Below are positions 50,440 to 64,000 of a DNA stretch of 64,000 nucleotides, one piece after another; the first letter of the stretch is position 1, and every line of letters starts with the position of its first letter. The DNA is from Mixta theicola (GTDB lineage Bacteria > Pseudomonadota > Gammaproteobacteria > Enterobacterales > Enterobacteriaceae): positions 24,425-88,424 of the forward strand of contig NZ_NWUO01000014.1 of the NCBI RefSeq assembly GCF_002895925.1, given 5' to 3'. Under the pieces are notes generated by a model that made no database searches, was not told the DNA's origin, and was given only the letters and a program-made list of their open reading frames with translations. A program made the position numbers and the translations under genes.

Positions 50440-50691
50440 ATGGGCGGTATCAGCATTTGGCAGTTACTTATCATTGCCGTGATCGTGGTTCTTCTTTTCG
50501 GCACCAATAAATTACGTACGCTCGGCTCCGATTTAGGCTCATCGATCAAGGGCTTTAAAAAAGCGATGGGCGACGAAGATAAAGAGGCATCTAAACAGCA
50601 GGATGCTGAATTTGATGCCCGGCCGCTAACGGATAAGCAGGCGAATACGGCAAACAAGGAAGAGGCAAAAAAAGATAAAGAGCAGGTATAA
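50440..50691 (+). CDS. tatA: Sec-independent translocase subunit TatA
   Basis: 83 aa, pore-forming subunit of the twin-arginine system. An N-terminal membrane segment (about residues 5-20) is followed by [20 protein letters not shown], the conserved amphipathic helix with the FG hinge, and an acidic and basic tail. GAGG lies upstream of ATG 50440. First of tatABC. Confidence 0.95.
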   Translation: MGGISIWQLLIIAVIVVLLFGTNKLRTLGSDLGSSIKGFKKAMGDEDKEASKQQDAEFDARPLTDKQANTANKEEAKKDKEQV

Positions 50692-50694
50692 CAC

Positions 50695-51321
50695 GTGTTC
50701 GACATAGGTTTTAGCGAACTGGTTTTAGTGTTCGTCATTGGGCTGGTAGTGCTTGGCCCGCAGCGTTTGCCTGTTGCAGTGAAAACGGTGGTTGGCTGGA
50801 TCCGCGCCATGCGTTCGCTGGCGGCTAACGTGCAAAACGAACTGGCGCAGGAGCTGAAACTACAGGAGCTGCAGGACAGCCTGAAAAAAGTAGAGCAGGC
50901 CAGTAAGAACACCCTTTCTCCGGAATTGAAAGAGTCGATGGAGGAGCTGCGTAAATCCGCAGATTCTATGCGTCGTTCTTATTTAGGCGAAAATGAACAG
51001 GCCGATGACGAAGCGCATACCATCCATAATCCGCTGATTAAGCGCCCGCAGGATGAACATAGCGGCGTAACGCCAGCCACAGCGGATCATCAGGCCAGCG
51101 CGCCGGAGCAAAAACCCACAGCGGGCAGCGAAGAAACGCTTGCGGCACCGAAGCCGGTGGTGGATCTTCATGCGCCTGCCGTTGGCTCTGCGGCGGCTTC
51201 AACCTCCGCATCGCCTGGCGGCCAGGCTACCGCTCCTGCTGCGACGCCTTCGCTAAACGTTTCACCAGAAACGTCAGCAGCTTCTTCTCAACCAACAATG
51301 AATGATAACCATGGCCGTTGA
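50695..51321 (+). CDS. tatB: Sec-independent translocase subunit TatB
   Basis: 208 aa versus 171 in E. coli. With TatC it forms the receptor for twin-arginine signal peptides. An N-terminal membrane segment and amphipathic helix ([20 protein letters not shown]; then the [11 protein letters not shown] hinge) are conserved. The extra length is an Ala/Pro/Ser/Thr-rich tail from about residue 130, probably disordered. The start is GTG 50695, 3 bp after tatA. Confidence 0.94.
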   Translation: MFDIGFSELVLVFVIGLVVLGPQRLPVAVKTVVGWIRAMRSLAANVQNELAQELKLQELQDSLKKVEQASKNTLSPELKESMEELRKSADSMRRSYLGENEQADDEAHTIHNPLIKRPQDEHSGVTPATADHQASAPEQKPTAGSEETLAAPKPVVDLHAPAVGSAAASTSASPGGQATAPAATPSLNVSPETSAASSQPTMNDNHGR

Positions 51322-52069
51322 AGATTCCCAACCGCTGATCAGCCATCTGATTGAGCTACGCAAGCGGCTGCTTAACTGTATTATTGCCGTGCTGGTCATT
51401 TTTGTGGCGCTGGTTTACTTCTCTAACGATATTTATCAGTTGGTCGCGGAGCCGCTTATCAAGCAGCTGCCGGCTGGCGCCAGCATGATCGCGACCGATG
51501 TGGCCTCGCCGTTTCTGACGCCGATTAAGCTCACCATTATCGTTGCTATTTTCCTTGCGGTTCCGGTCCTTCTCTATCAGATCTGGGCATTTGTGGCGCC
51601 GGCGCTGTATCGCCATGAACGCCGTCTGGTCATGCCGCTGCTTTTCTCCAGCACTCTGCTGTTTTATATCGGCGTGGCCTTCGCCTATTTCGTGGTATTC
51701 CCGATGGCGTTCAGTTTTTTCGCCAAAACCGCGCCACAGGGCGTTACTATGGCGACCGACATCTCCAGCTATCTCGACTTCGTCATGACGCTGTTTATGG
51801 CCTTTGGCGTCGCTTTTGAAGTGCCGATAGCGATCGTCCTGCTGTGCTGGACCGGCGTGACCACGCCTGAAATGTTACGTCAGAAGCGTCCTTATATGCT
51901 GGTCGGCGCGTTTGTCGTCGGGATGCTGTTAACCCCACCGGATATATTTTCACAAACTTTGCTCGCTATTCCGATGTACTGCCTGTTTGAGGTTGGCGTA
52001 TTCTGTTCGCGCTTCTATGTTGGCAAAGGGCGTCAGGCGCGTGAAGAAGAGCACGAAACCGAATCCTGA
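51311..52069 (+). CDS. tatC: Sec-independent translocase subunit TatC
   Basis: 252 aa polytopic protein (6 membrane segments), the core Tat receptor. [20 protein letters not shown] at the N-terminus, the periplasmic PxxFxxP region [10 protein letters not shown], and [20 protein letters not shown] match E. coli. The start at 51311 (MAVED) matches the family; the ATG at 51302 adds three residues. Overlaps tatB by 11 bp. Confidence 0.96.
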   Translation: MAVEDSQPLISHLIELRKRLLNCIIAVLVIFVALVYFSNDIYQLVAEPLIKQLPAGASMIATDVASPFLTPIKLTIIVAIFLAVPVLLYQIWAFVAPALYRHERRLVMPLLFSSTLLFYIGVAFAYFVVFPMAFSFFAKTAPQGVTMATDISSYLDFVMTLFMAFGVAFEVPIAIVLLCWTGVTTPEMLRQKRPYMLVGAFVVGMLLTPPDIFSQTLLAIPMYCLFEVGVFCSRFYVGKGRQAREEEHETES

Positions 52070-52110
52070 CGCTCAGCGCAGGGCCCGCTGCGGCGGGGAA
52101 AATTCATCGC

Positions 52111-52138
52111 TAACCGCCCATCCGGGCGGTTAATATTT
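52111..52138 (+). terminator. Terminator-like hairpin after tatC
   Basis: A perfect 9-bp stem TAACCGCCC / GGGCGGTTA with a 4-nt loop followed by ATATTTT. The T run is imperfect, so some readthrough into tatD is expected. Confidence 0.7.
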
Positions 52139-52150
52139 TCAGGACATACC

Positions 52151-52930
52151 ATGTTTGATATCGGTGTAAACCTGACCAGCACGCAGTTTGCGAAAGATCG
52201 TGAACAGGTTGTGACGCGTGCGCGCGAAGCAGGCCTCACCGGCATGCTGATTACCGGCACTAACGCGCTGGAAAGCCAGCAGGCGCAAAGCCTGGCGCAG
52301 CGCCATCCCGATTTCTGCTGGTCAACGGCAGGTATTCATCCTCATCACGCCAGCGAATGGTCGGCGGATACAGCGGCAACGCTGCGTCGGCTGGCGGAAA
52401 GCCCGCAGGTGGTGGCGATTGGTGAATGCGGACTGGATTTTAACCGTAACTTCTCCGCGCATAATCAGCAGGAATACGCTTTCGACGCGCAGCTGGCGCT
52501 GGCCGCTGAGCTGCAAATGCCGGTATTTCTGCACTGTCGTGACGCGCATGAACGTTTTATGGCGGTGCTGAAGCCGTGGATGCCGCGTCTGCCCGGCGCG
52601 GTGGTGCATTGCTTTACCGGTACGGCTGAAGAACTGGCGGAATGCCTGGCGTCAGGATTATCGGTAGGCATTACCGGCTGGGTATGTGATGAGCGACGCG
52701 GGATGGAGCTACGCGAGCTGCTGCCGCAGATCCCGGTTGAGCGACTGCTGCTGGAAACGGATGCGCCTTATCTGCTGCCGCGCGATATGCGCCCAAGGCC
52801 GACCTCACGCCGTAATGAGCCCTGTTTCCTGCCGCACATTGTGCAGCAGGTGGCGCAGTGGCGCGGAGAAGAGGCCGCCTGGCTGGCGCAGCAAACCGAC
52901 GCCAACAGCCGCCGTCTGTTTCTTCCGTAA
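52151..52930 (+). CDS. tatD: 3'-5' exonuclease TatD
   Basis: 259 aa metal-dependent TIM-barrel nuclease versus 260 in E. coli; despite the name it is not needed for Tat export. Metal ligands: the family HxH region is degenerate here at the N-terminus (DIGVNLTS), as in E. coli TatD, then [26 protein letters not shown] and [10 protein letters not shown]. Converges on rfaH. Confidence 0.93.
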   Translation: MFDIGVNLTSTQFAKDREQVVTRAREAGLTGMLITGTNALESQQAQSLAQRHPDFCWSTAGIHPHHASEWSADTAATLRRLAESPQVVAIGECGLDFNRNFSAHNQQEYAFDAQLALAAELQMPVFLHCRDAHERFMAVLKPWMPRLPGAVVHCFTGTAEELAECLASGLSVGITGWVCDERRGMELRELLPQIPVERLLLETDAPYLLPRDMRPRPTSRRNEPCFLPHIVQQVAQWRGEEAAWLAQQTDANSRRLFLP

Positions 52931-52963
52931 GCGCCAGCGCTGAAATGCGAGGCGATAAACGCT

Positions 52964-53452
52964 TCAGGCTTTACGGAAGGCGCTGTTTTCCACGCTTTGC
53001 TTAACCTGCTTATTTAGCAGGTTAAGCAGCAGCATAGAGCGTGCTTCACCGTCAGGCTCGGTAAAAATAGCTTCCAGCCCTTCCAGCGCACCCTTAACGA
53101 TCACCACTTTATCGCCCGGACAGGGCGTATCGGGATCGACCATCGTTTCCGGGGTATGGGTGCGTAGCGCATCGATGACATCCGGCGGCACGTTTGCCGG
53201 CTGGGTACCGAAACGTACGAAGTGACTTACGCCACGCGTGGCACTGATCGTGGTGGTATGAATCGTTTCCGGATCGAATTCAATAAAAAGGTAATTGGGG
53301 AACAGCGGTTCTTCTATCGTGGCTCGTTTGCCGCGCACAATTTTTTCCATAGCAATCATTGGGCTAAGGCAATTTACCGCCTGCCGCTCCAGATGCTCTT
53401 TAGCGCGTAATAACTGACCACGTTTACAGTAAAGAAGGTACCAGGATTCCAT
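52964..53452 (-). CDS. rfaH: Transcription antiterminator RfaH
   Basis: 162 aa, as in E. coli. A NusG paralogue that loads onto RNA polymerase at ops sites and couples transcription with translation in LPS, capsule and other long operons. The NGN domain begins [40 protein letters not shown] and [11 protein letters not shown] are conserved. The C-terminal domain (fold-switching KOW) ends in FRKA. Start MESWYL at 53452. Confidence 0.96.
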   Translation of the reverse strand: MESWYLLYCKRGQLLRAKEHLERQAVNCLSPMIAMEKIVRGKRATIEEPLFPNYLFIEFDPETIHTTTISATRGVSHFVRFGTQPANVPPDVIDALRTHTPETMVDPDTPCPGDKVVIVKGALEGLEAIFTEPDGEARSMLLLNLLNKQVKQSVENSAFRKA

Positions 53453-53789
53453 AATGTCACTTTCCAATTATTGAAGGCTAAGAATAGCAAAACTGCTTTC
53501 AGAGCGATAGCGACATCACGCCGCGTCAGGGCCAGCGCCACACCTGATTTATCAACCCGAACCGCGCGCAAAATAGCCGCTACCGGCGGTCATTTGGCTC
53601 AAATTTTAGAATTGAAAATTGACGAAGGCGGCGTCTCTGGTTCAGACTCGCAGCGCAACCTGTTAATAAAAAGTGATTGATTAAACGGGCTCTGCGCTAC
53701 AGGTGTTGTTTCCGCGTCAGGCGTAAACACACAAACCTCAGCATATCCGTTGAATCCTCCTTATAATGGCCGATTCTGCGGCCTGAATA
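53453..53789. promoter_or_regulatory. rfaH-ubiD divergent spacer
   Basis: 337 bp with no credible gene; a 69-codon plus-strand frame (53471-53680) lacks a ribosome site and homology. TATAAT at 53762-53767 is a likely -10 box for ubiD, about 23 bp upstream of its ATG, but no good -35 was found. The rfaH promoter side could not be resolved. Confidence 0.45.
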
Positions 53790-55283
53790 ATGAATCTGAT
53801 GAAATACCACGACTTACGCGAGTTCCTTGCGCTGCTTGAACAGCGTGGCGAGTTAAAACGTATAACGCTGGAGGTCGATCCCATTCTGGAGATGACCGAG
53901 ATCGCTGACCGCACTTTGCGCGCCGGCGGCCCGGCCCTGCTGTTTGAAAACCCGAAAGGCTATGACATGCCGGTGCTGTGCAACCTCTTTGGTACGCCGA
54001 AGCGCGTGGCGCTGGGGATGGGCCGGGAAGAGGTTAGCGCCCTGCGCGAGGTAGGCCAACTGTTGGCGTTTCTGAAAGAGCCGGAGCCGCCAAAAGGGTT
54101 CCGCGATCTGTTCGATAAAATGCCGCAGTTTAAGCAGGTGCTGAATATGCCCACCAAACGGCTGCGCAGCGCGCCCTGTCAGGAGCAGGTGTGGCAGGGC
54201 GACGAGGTTGATTTATCGCGCATTCCGGTGATGCAGTGCTGGCCAGACGATGCCGCGCCGCTGATTACCTGGGGATTAACGGTAACGCGTGGGCCGCACA
54301 AAGAACGCCAGAACCTTGGCATTTATCGTCAGCAGGTGATTGGCAAAAATCGGCTGATTATGCGCTGGCTGTCCCATCGCGGCGGCGCGCTTGATTTTCA
54401 GGAGTGGTGCAAGGCCCATCCTGGTGAACGTTTCCCGGTTTCGGTGGCGCTGGGCGCCGATCCCGCGACGATCCTCGGCGCCGTAACGCCGGTGCCGGAT
54501 ACGTTATCGGAATATGCTTTTGCCGGCCTGCTGCGCGGCACGAAATCAGAAGTGGTTAAGTGCCTGTCCAACGAGCTGGAAGTCCCGGCCAGCGCGGAAA
54601 TCGTGCTGGAAGGTTATATCGAACCCGGCGACATGGCGCCGGAAGGGCCGTATGGCGATCACACCGGGTATTATAATGAAGTAGATAACTTCCCGGTATT
54701 TACCGTCACCCATATTACGCAACGTCGTAATGCCATCTATCATTCAACTTATACCGGTCGCCCGCCAGATGAGCCAGCGGTGCTGGGCGTGGCGCTGAAT
54801 GAAGTGCTGGTGCCGATTCTGATTAAACAGTTCCCGGAAATTGTAGACTTCTACCTGCCGCCGGAAGGTTGTTCCTATCGCCTGGCCGTGGTAACCATGA
54901 AGAAACAGTACGCCGGACATGCGAAGCGCGTGATGATGGGCGTCTGGTCATTCCTGCGGCAGTTTATGTATACCAAGTTTGTTATCGTTTGCGATGACGA
55001 TGTGAATGCGCGTGACTGGAATGATGTGATCTGGGCGATCACAACGCGGATGGATCCGGCGCGCGATACGGTACTGATCGAAAATACGCCGATCGACTAT
55101 CTTGACTTCGCCTCTCCGGTTTCGGGTCTGGGATCTAAAATGGGCCTGGACGCCACCAATAAATGGCCGGGAGAAACCCAGCGTGAGTGGGGCCGTCCGA
55201 TTGTGAAGGATCCGGCGGTTACGGCGCGAGTTGATGCCATCTGGGATCGGTTGGGAATTTTTAACGATTTGCCGTCACGCTAA
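53790..55283 (+). CDS. ubiD: 3-octaprenyl-4-hydroxybenzoate decarboxylase
   Basis: 497 aa, the same as E. coli UbiD, the prenyl-FMN-dependent decarboxylase of ubiquinone synthesis. Conserved blocks are [49 protein letters not shown], and [17 protein letters not shown] with the catalytic Glu. The prenyl-FMN is supplied by UbiX (outside the window). Precedes fre, the same order as in E. coli. Confidence 0.96.
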   Translation: MNLMKYHDLREFLALLEQRGELKRITLEVDPILEMTEIADRTLRAGGPALLFENPKGYDMPVLCNLFGTPKRVALGMGREEVSALREVGQLLAFLKEPEPPKGFRDLFDKMPQFKQVLNMPTKRLRSAPCQEQVWQGDEVDLSRIPVMQCWPDDAAPLITWGLTVTRGPHKERQNLGIYRQQVIGKNRLIMRWLSHRGGALDFQEWCKAHPGERFPVSVALGADPATILGAVTPVPDTLSEYAFAGLLRGTKSEVVKCLSNELEVPASAEIVLEGYIEPGDMAPEGPYGDHTGYYNEVDNFPVFTVTHITQRRNAIYHSTYTGRPPDEPAVLGVALNEVLVPILIKQFPEIVDFYLPPEGCSYRLAVVTMKKQYAGHAKRVMMGVWSFLRQFMYTKFVIVCDDDVNARDWNDVIWAITTRMDPARDTVLIENTPIDYLDFASPVSGLGSKMGLDATNKWPGETQREWGRPIVKDPAVTARVDAIWDRLGIFNDLPSR

Positions 55284-55323
55284 TGGCGCAAATTACGCAA
55301 TGACGACCCGACAGAGGGAACGC

Positions 55324-56025
55324 ATGACAACGTTAAGCTGTAAAGTGACCTCAGTAGAGGCGATTACCGATACTGTTTATCGGGTACGACTGGTGCCGGA
55401 GGCGGATTTTAGCTTCCGTGCCGGACAGTATTTGATGGTGGTGATGGATGAGCGCGATAAGCGTCCGTTCTCTCTGGCTTCTACGCCGATGGAAAAAGAT
55501 ATTATCGAACTGCATATCGGGGCTTCTGAACTCAACCTGTATGCAATGGCGGTAATGGAGCGCATCCAGCAGCGGCGGGAAGTGGTGGTTGATATTCCGC
55601 ACGGTGAAGCCTGGCTGCGTGAAGAGAGTCAGCGTCCTATGATTCTGATTGCTGGCGGCACCGGCTTTTCCTACGCCCGCTCTATCCTGCTGACTGCTCT
55701 GGCGCAGCAGCCGGAGCGCGATATTTCAATCTACTGGGGCGGCCGTGAAAGCCATCATCTGTACGATCTGGAAGAGCTGAACGCGCTGGCGGTGCGTCAT
55801 GCGAATCTGAAGGTGGTGCCGGTTGTCGAGCAGACTAATGCAGAATGGCAGGGGCGTAGCGGCACCGTGCTGACGGCGGTTATGCAGGATTTCGGCACGC
55901 TTGCCGGGCATGATATTTATATTGCCGGTCGTTTTGAGATGGCAAAAATCGCTCGCGAGCGTTTTTGCGCTGAACGTGGCGCGCAGGAAGCGCAGATCTA
56001 TGGCGATGCCTTCGCCTTTATCTAA
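55324..56025 (+). CDS. fre: NAD(P)H-flavin reductase
   Basis: 233 aa, as in E. coli. Reduces free flavins with NAD(P)H. The flavin-binding RPFSLAST, the pyridine-nucleotide motif [15 protein letters not shown], and the final IYGDAFAFI are characteristic of the ferredoxin reductase-like family. The start [13 protein letters not shown] at 55324 matches E. coli; upstream in-frame ATGs lie inside ubiD or the short spacer. Confidence 0.95.
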   Translation: MTTLSCKVTSVEAITDTVYRVRLVPEADFSFRAGQYLMVVMDERDKRPFSLASTPMEKDIIELHIGASELNLYAMAVMERIQQRREVVVDIPHGEAWLREESQRPMILIAGGTGFSYARSILLTALAQQPERDISIYWGGRESHHLYDLEELNALAVRHANLKVVPVVEQTNAEWQGRSGTVLTAVMQDFGTLAGHDIYIAGRFEMAKIARERFCAERGAQEAQIYGDAFAFI

Positions 56026-56064
56026 GCGCCATTGCAGGGCGGCAAAGCTGTCGCCCTCGCCAGG

Positions 56065-56089
56065 AAAAAGCCCGCCCCTGACAGGCGGG
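56065..56089 (-). terminator. Terminator of fadBA
   Basis: On the minus strand CCCGCC / GGCGGG with a 7-nt loop is followed by CTTTTTCC. It lies 14 bp after the fadA stop. Confidence 0.8.
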
Positions 56090-56102
56090 AAAACAACAAC
56101 GC

Positions 56103-59464
<3,362 letters not shown>

Positions 59465-59492
59465 GTCCGTCTCCTGAAACCGCGTTTAGGGG

Positions 59493-59509
59493 ATCTGGTC
59501 GTACCAGAT
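59493..59509. promoter_or_regulatory. FadR operator upstream of fadB
   Basis: ATCTGGTCGTACCAGAT, a 17-bp near-perfect palindrome matching the FadR consensus AACTGGTCNGACCAGTT. It sits 29 bp upstream of the fadB start, where FadR binding represses fadBA until long-chain acyl-CoA appears. Confidence 0.88.
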
Positions 59510-59649
59510 GATCGGAGTGTGGGATTTATGTTAATTATTTGCAAACTAAACATTGATCATTTGCAAACAAGATCACAGGCGGCGGCGACACGGCATCCTG
59601 CAGCCTGCTATGGTAAGATGCGGTCAATTCTCTGATGCGGAGTACGGAA

Positions 59650-60981
59650 ATGGATACCCTGGTTACCTTGTATAAAGATCACATCGCCACTTTACAGCAG
59701 CGCGCGCAACAGGTGCTGGCGCGCTTTAAGCTCGACGCCATGCTTATTCATTCCGGCGAGCTGCTGACGGTGTTTCTTGACGATCATGACTACCCGTTTA
59801 AGGTCAATCCTCAGTTTAAAGCCTGGGTGCCGGTGACGCAGGTGCCGAACTGCTGGCTGTGGGTTGATGGCGTCAATAAGCCTAAGCTGTGGTTTTATTC
59901 ACCTGTCGACTACTGGCATAGCGTTGAGCCACTGCCGCACAGTTTCTGGACCGATGAGATAGATATTGTGGCGTTGAGTAACGCGGATGATATTGGCGCG
60001 CTGCTGCCACAGCCGCGTCAGAATGTCGCCTATATCGGTCCGGTGCCGCAGCGCGCCACGCAGCTGAATATCAGCGCCGACCATATCAATCCGCAGGGCG
60101 TGATTGATTTTCTGCATTACCATCGCTCGTATAAAACCGACTATGAGCTGGCCTGTATGCGTGAAGCGCAAAAACTGGCAGTAGCCGGTCATCAGGCGGC
60201 AAAGAAGGCTTTTCTTTCCGGCATGAGCGAGTTTGAAATTAATCTCGCCTATCTGACGGCTACGGGGCATCGTGATACCGACGTTCCCTATGGGAATATT
60301 ATCGCCCTGAATGAACATGCGGCCGTGCTGCACTACACCAGGCTCGATCACCAGGCACCGCCGCAGCGCCGCAGTTTTTTAATCGATGCCGGCGCGGAAT
60401 ACAACGGCTACGCTGCCGATCTGACGCGTACATATGCAGCACAGGACGATTCACTGTTTGCTCAGATCGTACGCGAGATGAACCAACACGAACTGGCATT
60501 GATCGATACGTTAAAAGCGGGCGTCCGCTATAGCGATTACCATCTACAAATGCATCAGCGTATCGCCGGGCTATTGCTGAAGTTTGATCTGGTGCGCGGT
60601 ATCAGCGAAGAGGCGATGGTGGCGGAAAATCTTACCGGGCCGTTTATGCCGCACGGTTTAGGTCATCCGCTTGGGCTGCAGGTGCATGATGTGGCCGGCT
60701 TTATGCAGGACGATGAGGGAACGCATCTGGCGGCGCCTCAGCAGTATCCTTTCCTGCGATGCACACGCGTGTTGGAACCGCGCATGGTTCTCACTATCGA
60801 ACCGGGTTTCTATATTATTGAATCGCTTCTGGCCTCATGGCGAGACGGGAAATATAGCCAGCACTTTAACTGGCAGGCGATTAATGCCCTACAGCCGTAT
60901 GGCGGTATTCGTATTGAGGATAACGTGGTGATCTATGCTAACCGTGTTGAGAACATGACGCGCGATCTGCATCTGGAATAA
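59650..60981 (+). CDS. pepQ: Xaa-Pro dipeptidase PepQ
   Basis: 443 aa, as in E. coli. A pita-bread metalloprotease splitting X-Pro dipeptides. The two-metal ligands are all visible: [17 protein letters not shown] (two Asp), [14 protein letters not shown] (His), TIEPGFY (Glu) and GGIRIEDN (Glu). The start at 59650 ([11 protein letters not shown]) matches E. coli; an in-frame ATG 15 bp upstream is less likely. Divergent from fadB. Confidence 0.95.
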   Translation: MDTLVTLYKDHIATLQQRAQQVLARFKLDAMLIHSGELLTVFLDDHDYPFKVNPQFKAWVPVTQVPNCWLWVDGVNKPKLWFYSPVDYWHSVEPLPHSFWTDEIDIVALSNADDIGALLPQPRQNVAYIGPVPQRATQLNISADHINPQGVIDFLHYHRSYKTDYELACMREAQKLAVAGHQAAKKAFLSGMSEFEINLAYLTATGHRDTDVPYGNIIALNEHAAVLHYTRLDHQAPPQRRSFLIDAGAEYNGYAADLTRTYAAQDDSLFAQIVREMNQHELALIDTLKAGVRYSDYHLQMHQRIAGLLLKFDLVRGISEEAMVAENLTGPFMPHGLGHPLGLQVHDVAGFMQDDEGTHLAAPQQYPFLRCTRVLEPRMVLTIEPGFYIIESLLASWRDGKYSQHFNWQAINALQPYGGIRIEDNVVIYANRVENMTRDLHLE

Positions 60982-61598
60982 TGGACGCTTATGATATTCC
61001 CGCTGAGCCATTGAGCATCAGCGAAGAAACCATCAAAAAAAGCCGCTTTATAACGCTGCTGGCGCATACCGAAGGCGTTGAGGCGGCGAAAGCTTTTGTC
61101 CAGCAGATTAAAGCTGAACATCCGGCTGCCCGCCATCACTGCTGGGCATACGTAGCCGGGGCTCCTGATGACTCACAGCAGTTGGGATTTTCTGACGATG
61201 GCGAACCGTCTGGCACGGCAGGAAAGCCTATGCTGGCGCAGCTGATGGGCAGCCAGGTCGGAGAGATTACCGCCGTAGTGGTGCGCTACTATGGTGGGAT
61301 TATGCTCGGTACCGGCGGGCTGGTTAAAGCGTATGGCGGCGGTGTGCAGCAGGCGCTAAAACAACTGGCCCGTAAACAAAAGATACCGATGCACCATTTT
61401 CAGCTACGCTGCGATTATGCTCAGCTTGGTGATGTAGAGCGCCTGGTTCAGCGTTTTGAAGGAGAACTGCTTAAGACGGAATTTCTGGATGTTGTCTCGC
61501 TAACTTTGGCATTACCCCATGCGCAGGTTGCCGGGTTTACCCAAAATTTAACGGACATTAGCCGCGGAGCCTTAGCGCTCAAGCCGGTAACCCTCTAA
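60981..61598 (+). CDS. yigZ: IMPACT family protein YigZ
   Basis: 205 aa versus 204 in E. coli. The N-terminal UPF0029/IMPACT domain has the signature DDGEPSGTAGKPML and VVVRYYGGIMLGTGGLVKAY. The C-terminal DUF1949 domain follows. Biochemical role unresolved. The start overlaps the pepQ stop (TAATG). Confidence 0.93.
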   Translation: MDAYDIPAEPLSISEETIKKSRFITLLAHTEGVEAAKAFVQQIKAEHPAARHHCWAYVAGAPDDSQQLGFSDDGEPSGTAGKPMLAQLMGSQVGEITAVVVRYYGGIMLGTGGLVKAYGGGVQQALKQLARKQKIPMHHFQLRCDYAQLGDVERLVQRFEGELLKTEFLDVVSLTLALPHAQVAGFTQNLTDISRGALALKPVTL

Positions 61599-61622
61599 TT
61601 TTTATCTTAAGGAAACGGCAGA

Positions 61623-63074
61623 ATGCATTTTCGTGCCATTACCCGAATCGTTGGGCTACTGGTTATTCTGTTCTCCGGAACAATGATCGTACCCGGCTTA
61701 GTGGCGTTAATCTATCGTGATGGCGCAGGACGCGCATTCAGTCAGACATTTATCATGGCGTTGCTGATCGGAGCCATGCTGTGGTGGCCTAACCGTAAAC
61801 AGAAAAATGATCTGAAGCCGCGCGAAGGTTTTTTGATTGTGGTGTTGTTCTGGACGGTGCTGGGCAGCGTAGGGGCGATGCCATTTATTTTTGCCGAGCA
61901 TCCCAACCTCTCGGTGACCGACGCGTTTTTTGAATCGTTTTCCGGCTTAACGACCACCGGCGCCACCACGCTGGTGGGATTGGACTCCTTGCCAAAAGCG
62001 ATTCTTTTTTATCGTCAGATGCTGCAATGGCTTGGCGGGATGGGCATTATCGTATTAGCCGTGGCCATTTTGCCAATCCTGGGGGTTGGGGGAATGCAGC
62101 TGTATCGGGCGGAAATGCCCGGTCCGCTAAAAGATAATAAGATGCGCCCCCGTATTGCTGAAACGGCCAAAACGCTGTGGCTTATCTATGTATTGCTGAC
62201 GATAGCCTGTGCCGTGGCGCTGTGGCTGGCGGGAATGCCCATGTTTGACGCTATCGGTCATAGTTTCTCAACTATCGCTATCGGCGGCTTTTCTACCCAT
62301 GATGCCAGCGTCGGCTATTTTAATAGTCCTACCATCAATACCATCATTGCTGTTTTCTTGCTGATATCGGGCTGTAACTATGGTCTGCATTTCTCGCTAT
62401 TGAGCGGGCGTAATTTGCGCGTCTACTGGCGGGACCCGGAGTTTCGCATGTTTATCGGCGTACAGATGACGCTGGTAGTCATATGTACGCTGGTGCTGTG
62501 GCTCCATAATGTGTACGCCAGTGGGCTGCAAACGCTAAACCAGGCATTTTTTCAGGTCGTATCGATGGCAACGACTGCGGGCTTTACTACCGACAGCATT
62601 GCGCGCTGGCCGCTCTTTCTGCCGGTACTGCTTCTTTGCTCCGCCTTTATCGGAGGCTGCGCCGGTTCAACCGGGGGCGGCCTGAAGGTTATCCGTATTC
62701 TGTTGCTGTTTAAGCAAGGGTCGCGTGAGCTGAAACGGCTGGTCCATCCCAATGCGGTCTATACCATCAAGCTGGGTAATCGCGCTTTGCCGGAACGTAT
62801 ACTGGAAGCGGTATGGGGCTTCTTCTCCGCTTATGCGCTGGTATTTTTGCTTAGCATGCTGGCTATTATCGCGACCGGCGTTGACGATTTTTCGGCTTTT
62901 GCTGCCGTAGCCGCTACGCTGAATAACCTTGGCCCAGGATTGGGCGTGGTGGCAGATAATTTCACTTCCATGAATGATGTCGCAAAATGGATTTTGATAT
63001 CGACCATGCTTTTTGGTCGTCTGGAAGTCTTTACGTTATTGGTATTGTTTACTCCTACCTTCTGGCGTGAGTAA
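61623..63074 (+). CDS. trkH: Potassium uptake protein TrkH
   Basis: 483 aa, the same as E. coli. Channel subunit of the Trk K+ uptake system. Four pore repeats with selectivity-filter glycines are visible: [32 protein letters not shown] and [19 protein letters not shown] ribosome site. The TrkA regulatory subunit gene is not in the window. Confidence 0.95.
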   Translation: MHFRAITRIVGLLVILFSGTMIVPGLVALIYRDGAGRAFSQTFIMALLIGAMLWWPNRKQKNDLKPREGFLIVVLFWTVLGSVGAMPFIFAEHPNLSVTDAFFESFSGLTTTGATTLVGLDSLPKAILFYRQMLQWLGGMGIIVLAVAILPILGVGGMQLYRAEMPGPLKDNKMRPRIAETAKTLWLIYVLLTIACAVALWLAGMPMFDAIGHSFSTIAIGGFSTHDASVGYFNSPTINTIIAVFLLISGCNYGLHFSLLSGRNLRVYWRDPEFRMFIGVQMTLVVICTLVLWLHNVYASGLQTLNQAFFQVVSMATTAGFTTDSIARWPLFLPVLLLCSAFIGGCAGSTGGGLKVIRILLLFKQGSRELKRLVHPNAVYTIKLGNRALPERILEAVWGFFSAYALVFLLSMLAIIATGVDDFSAFAAVAATLNNLGPGLGVVADNFTSMNDVAKWILISTMLFGRLEVFTLLVLFTPTFWRE

Positions 63075-63090
63075 ACCCAGGGAGAGAATA

Positions 63091-63627
63091 ATGAAAGCGC
63101 TGATTCTGTTTTCCAGCCGTGACGGGCAAACGCGGGAAATTGCGTCTTACATAGCAAATACGCTGAAAGCGCATCAGGAGTGCGATGTCATTAATATCCT
63201 GCATGCTCAGCAGATCGACTGGACGCAGTACGATCGGGTACTAATAGGCGCATCGATTCGCTATGGGCATTTCCAGCCGGCTGTGGCGCGTTTTGTGAAA
63301 AAGCATCTGGCCGAACTGCAACAGCGCGTTAGCGGATTCTTTTCCGTTAACCTGACGGCACGTAAACCGGAAAAGCGCACGCCACAAACGAATGCCTATA
63401 CGCGTAAGTTTTTGCTGCAGTCGCCATGGCAGCCGGATAGCTGCGCAGTCTTTGCCGGAGCGCTGCGTTATCCGCGCTACGGCTGGTTCGACCGCGTGAT
63501 GATCCAGTTTATTATGCGTATGACCGGCGGCGAGACCGATCCGCGTAAAGAGGTAGAGTACACCGACTGGCAACAGGTAGAGCGTTTCGCTAAAGAATTT
63601 GCCCAAATGAGCAGCAAATCGCGCTAA
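63091..63627 (+). CDS. hemG: Protoporphyrinogen oxidase HemG
   Basis: 178 aa versus 181 in E. coli. A flavodoxin-like FMN enzyme that oxidises protoporphyrinogen IX with quinones. The FMN loop is [17 protein letters not shown] near the N-terminus, [16 protein letters not shown] and [18 protein letters not shown] follow. The start at 63091 has GGGAGAG upstream. Last gene before the rRNA operon, the same arrangement as hemG-rrnA of E. coli. Confidence 0.95.
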   Translation: MKALILFSSRDGQTREIASYIANTLKAHQECDVINILHAQQIDWTQYDRVLIGASIRYGHFQPAVARFVKKHLAELQQRVSGFFSVNLTARKPEKRTPQTNAYTRKFLLQSPWQPDSCAVFAGALRYPRYGWFDRVMIQFIMRMTGGETDPRKEVEYTDWQQVERFAKEFAQMSSKSR

Positions 63628-63682
63628 AAAGAGACGGTTTGCTGAAAAATAAACCTAACGATCATATTTTTGAAATAAACAC

Positions 63683-63710
63683 TTGTCAGGTGTCGAGAAC
63701 TCCCTATAAT
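63683..63710 (+). promoter_or_regulatory. rRNA operon promoter P1
   Basis: TTGTCA at 63683-63688, a 16-bp spacer and TATAAT at 63705-63710, followed by the GC-rich discriminator GCGCCTCC. An A/T-rich stretch directly upstream is a plausible UP element. Fis sites expected for P1 would lie in the hemG 3' part and were not resolved. Confidence 0.9.
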
Positions 63711-63805
63711 GCGCCTCCATCGACACGGCACAACGGCTTACGCCACGCGGTGTTGAGCGGTTCAGCAGTGACTGAATCGCCGGAGAAAAACTTCTGAAAA
63801 AGAGG

Positions 63806-63833
63806 TTGACTCTGAAAGAGGAAAGCGTAATAT
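63806..63833 (+). promoter_or_regulatory. rRNA operon promoter P2
   Basis: TTGACT at 63806-63811, a 16-bp spacer and TAATAT at 63828-63833, about 120 bp after P1, the usual P1-P2 distance of enterobacterial rrn operons. Confidence 0.88.
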
Positions 63834-63872
63834 ACGCCACCTCGCGACAACGGCACAACACGCCGGTCGCAC

Positions 63873-63885
63873 CGCTCTTTAACAA
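63873..63885 (+). promoter_or_regulatory. rrn leader antitermination boxA
   Basis: CGCTCTTTAACAA matches the E. coli rrn boxA (TGCTCTTTAACA) that recruits NusB/NusE. It is followed by ATTTATCAGACAATCTGTGT, also conserved in the leader. The rest (63886-64000) is 16S leader sequence with the GTGAACACGTAATTCATTAC segment; the mature 16S start lies just beyond the window end. Confidence 0.9.
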
Positions 63886-64000
63886 TTTATCAGACAATCT
63901 GTGTGGGCACTCACGGACGGGATATCGCAAAACTAATTGCAGTATCAAGTCTCAGAGTGAACACGTAATTCATTACGACGTTTTTATGAGCATCAGACTT

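Noticed and set aside
52083..52600. Prophage or insertion sequences anywhere in the window
   Set aside because: No transposase, integrase other than XerC, phage structural gene or terminal inverted repeats with target duplications were found on either strand; this stretch around tatD was looked at because of its hairpins.
53471..53680. Plus-strand 69-codon ORF in the rfaH-ubiD spacer
   Set aside because: No ribosome site, no recognised domain, and composition like random frame in a promoter region.

Overview
The window is a continuous stretch of enterobacterial chromosome. Gene content and order match the Escherichia coli region from the wec (enterobacterial common antigen) cluster to the rRNA operon downstream of hemG. 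Protein divergence, and differences in local content, suggest Erwiniaceae (Pantoea, Mixta or Erwinia type). yifK and aslAB are absent, glpTQ lies between yigL and yigM, and an AbrB-type membrane protein lies beside corA. The genus is an inference; a 16S or core-gene comparison would settle it.

Layout. 1-8764: 3' part of wecC, then rffG-rffH-wecD-wecE-wzxE-wecF-wzyE-wecG, an overlapping operon for enterobacterial common antigen synthesis and export. 8893-9396: tRNA operon Arg(CCG)-His-Leu(CAG)-Pro(TGG) with promoter and terminator, followed by an 11-unit hexanucleotide repeat. 9691-10119: small RNA glmZ with a sigma54-type promoter and three GlrR-type operators. 10250-14281 (minus): hemCDXY. 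14572-17124: cyaA (TTG start, CRP site). 17320-19070: an accessory islet of one uncharacterised protein and two tandemly duplicated small membrane or exported proteins. 19104-25210: cyaY (minus), then lptM-dapF-yigA-xerC-yigB and SOS-type uvrD. 25389-26543: corL leader peptide and corA. 26644-35887: AbrB-like protein, rarD, yigI, pldA, recQ, rhtC, a repeat-rich spacer, rhtB, pldB, yigL. 36045-38452 (minus): glpTQ. 38813-39667: yigM (biotin transporter family). 39674-40050 (minus): a self-contained transcription unit for an 82-residue peptide with a double-glycine-type leader. 40146-43575: metR/metE. 43630-47225: ysgA, udp, rmuC. 47305-56025: ubiE-ubiJ-ubiB, tatABC, tatD, rfaH (minus), ubiD, fre. 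56103-59464 (minus): fadBA. 59650-63627: pepQ, yigZ, trkH, hemG. 63683-64000: rRNA operon promoters P1/P2 and leader; 16S itself is not reached.

Functionally this is mostly core metabolism: surface polysaccharide, tetrapyrrole and ubiquinone synthesis, Tat export, fatty acid oxidation, cAMP signalling, methionine synthesis, DNA repair and ion transport. Regulatory sites visible in the sequence (CRP, LexA, FadR, MetJ-like, GlrR/sigma54) agree with what is known of these genes in E. coli.

The least explained parts are the microcin-like peptide unit at 39674-40050, the cyaA-cyaY islet with its tandem duplication and fossil cyaY 3' end, the hexamer tract after the tRNAs, and the palindromic tandem repeats between rhtC and rhtB.
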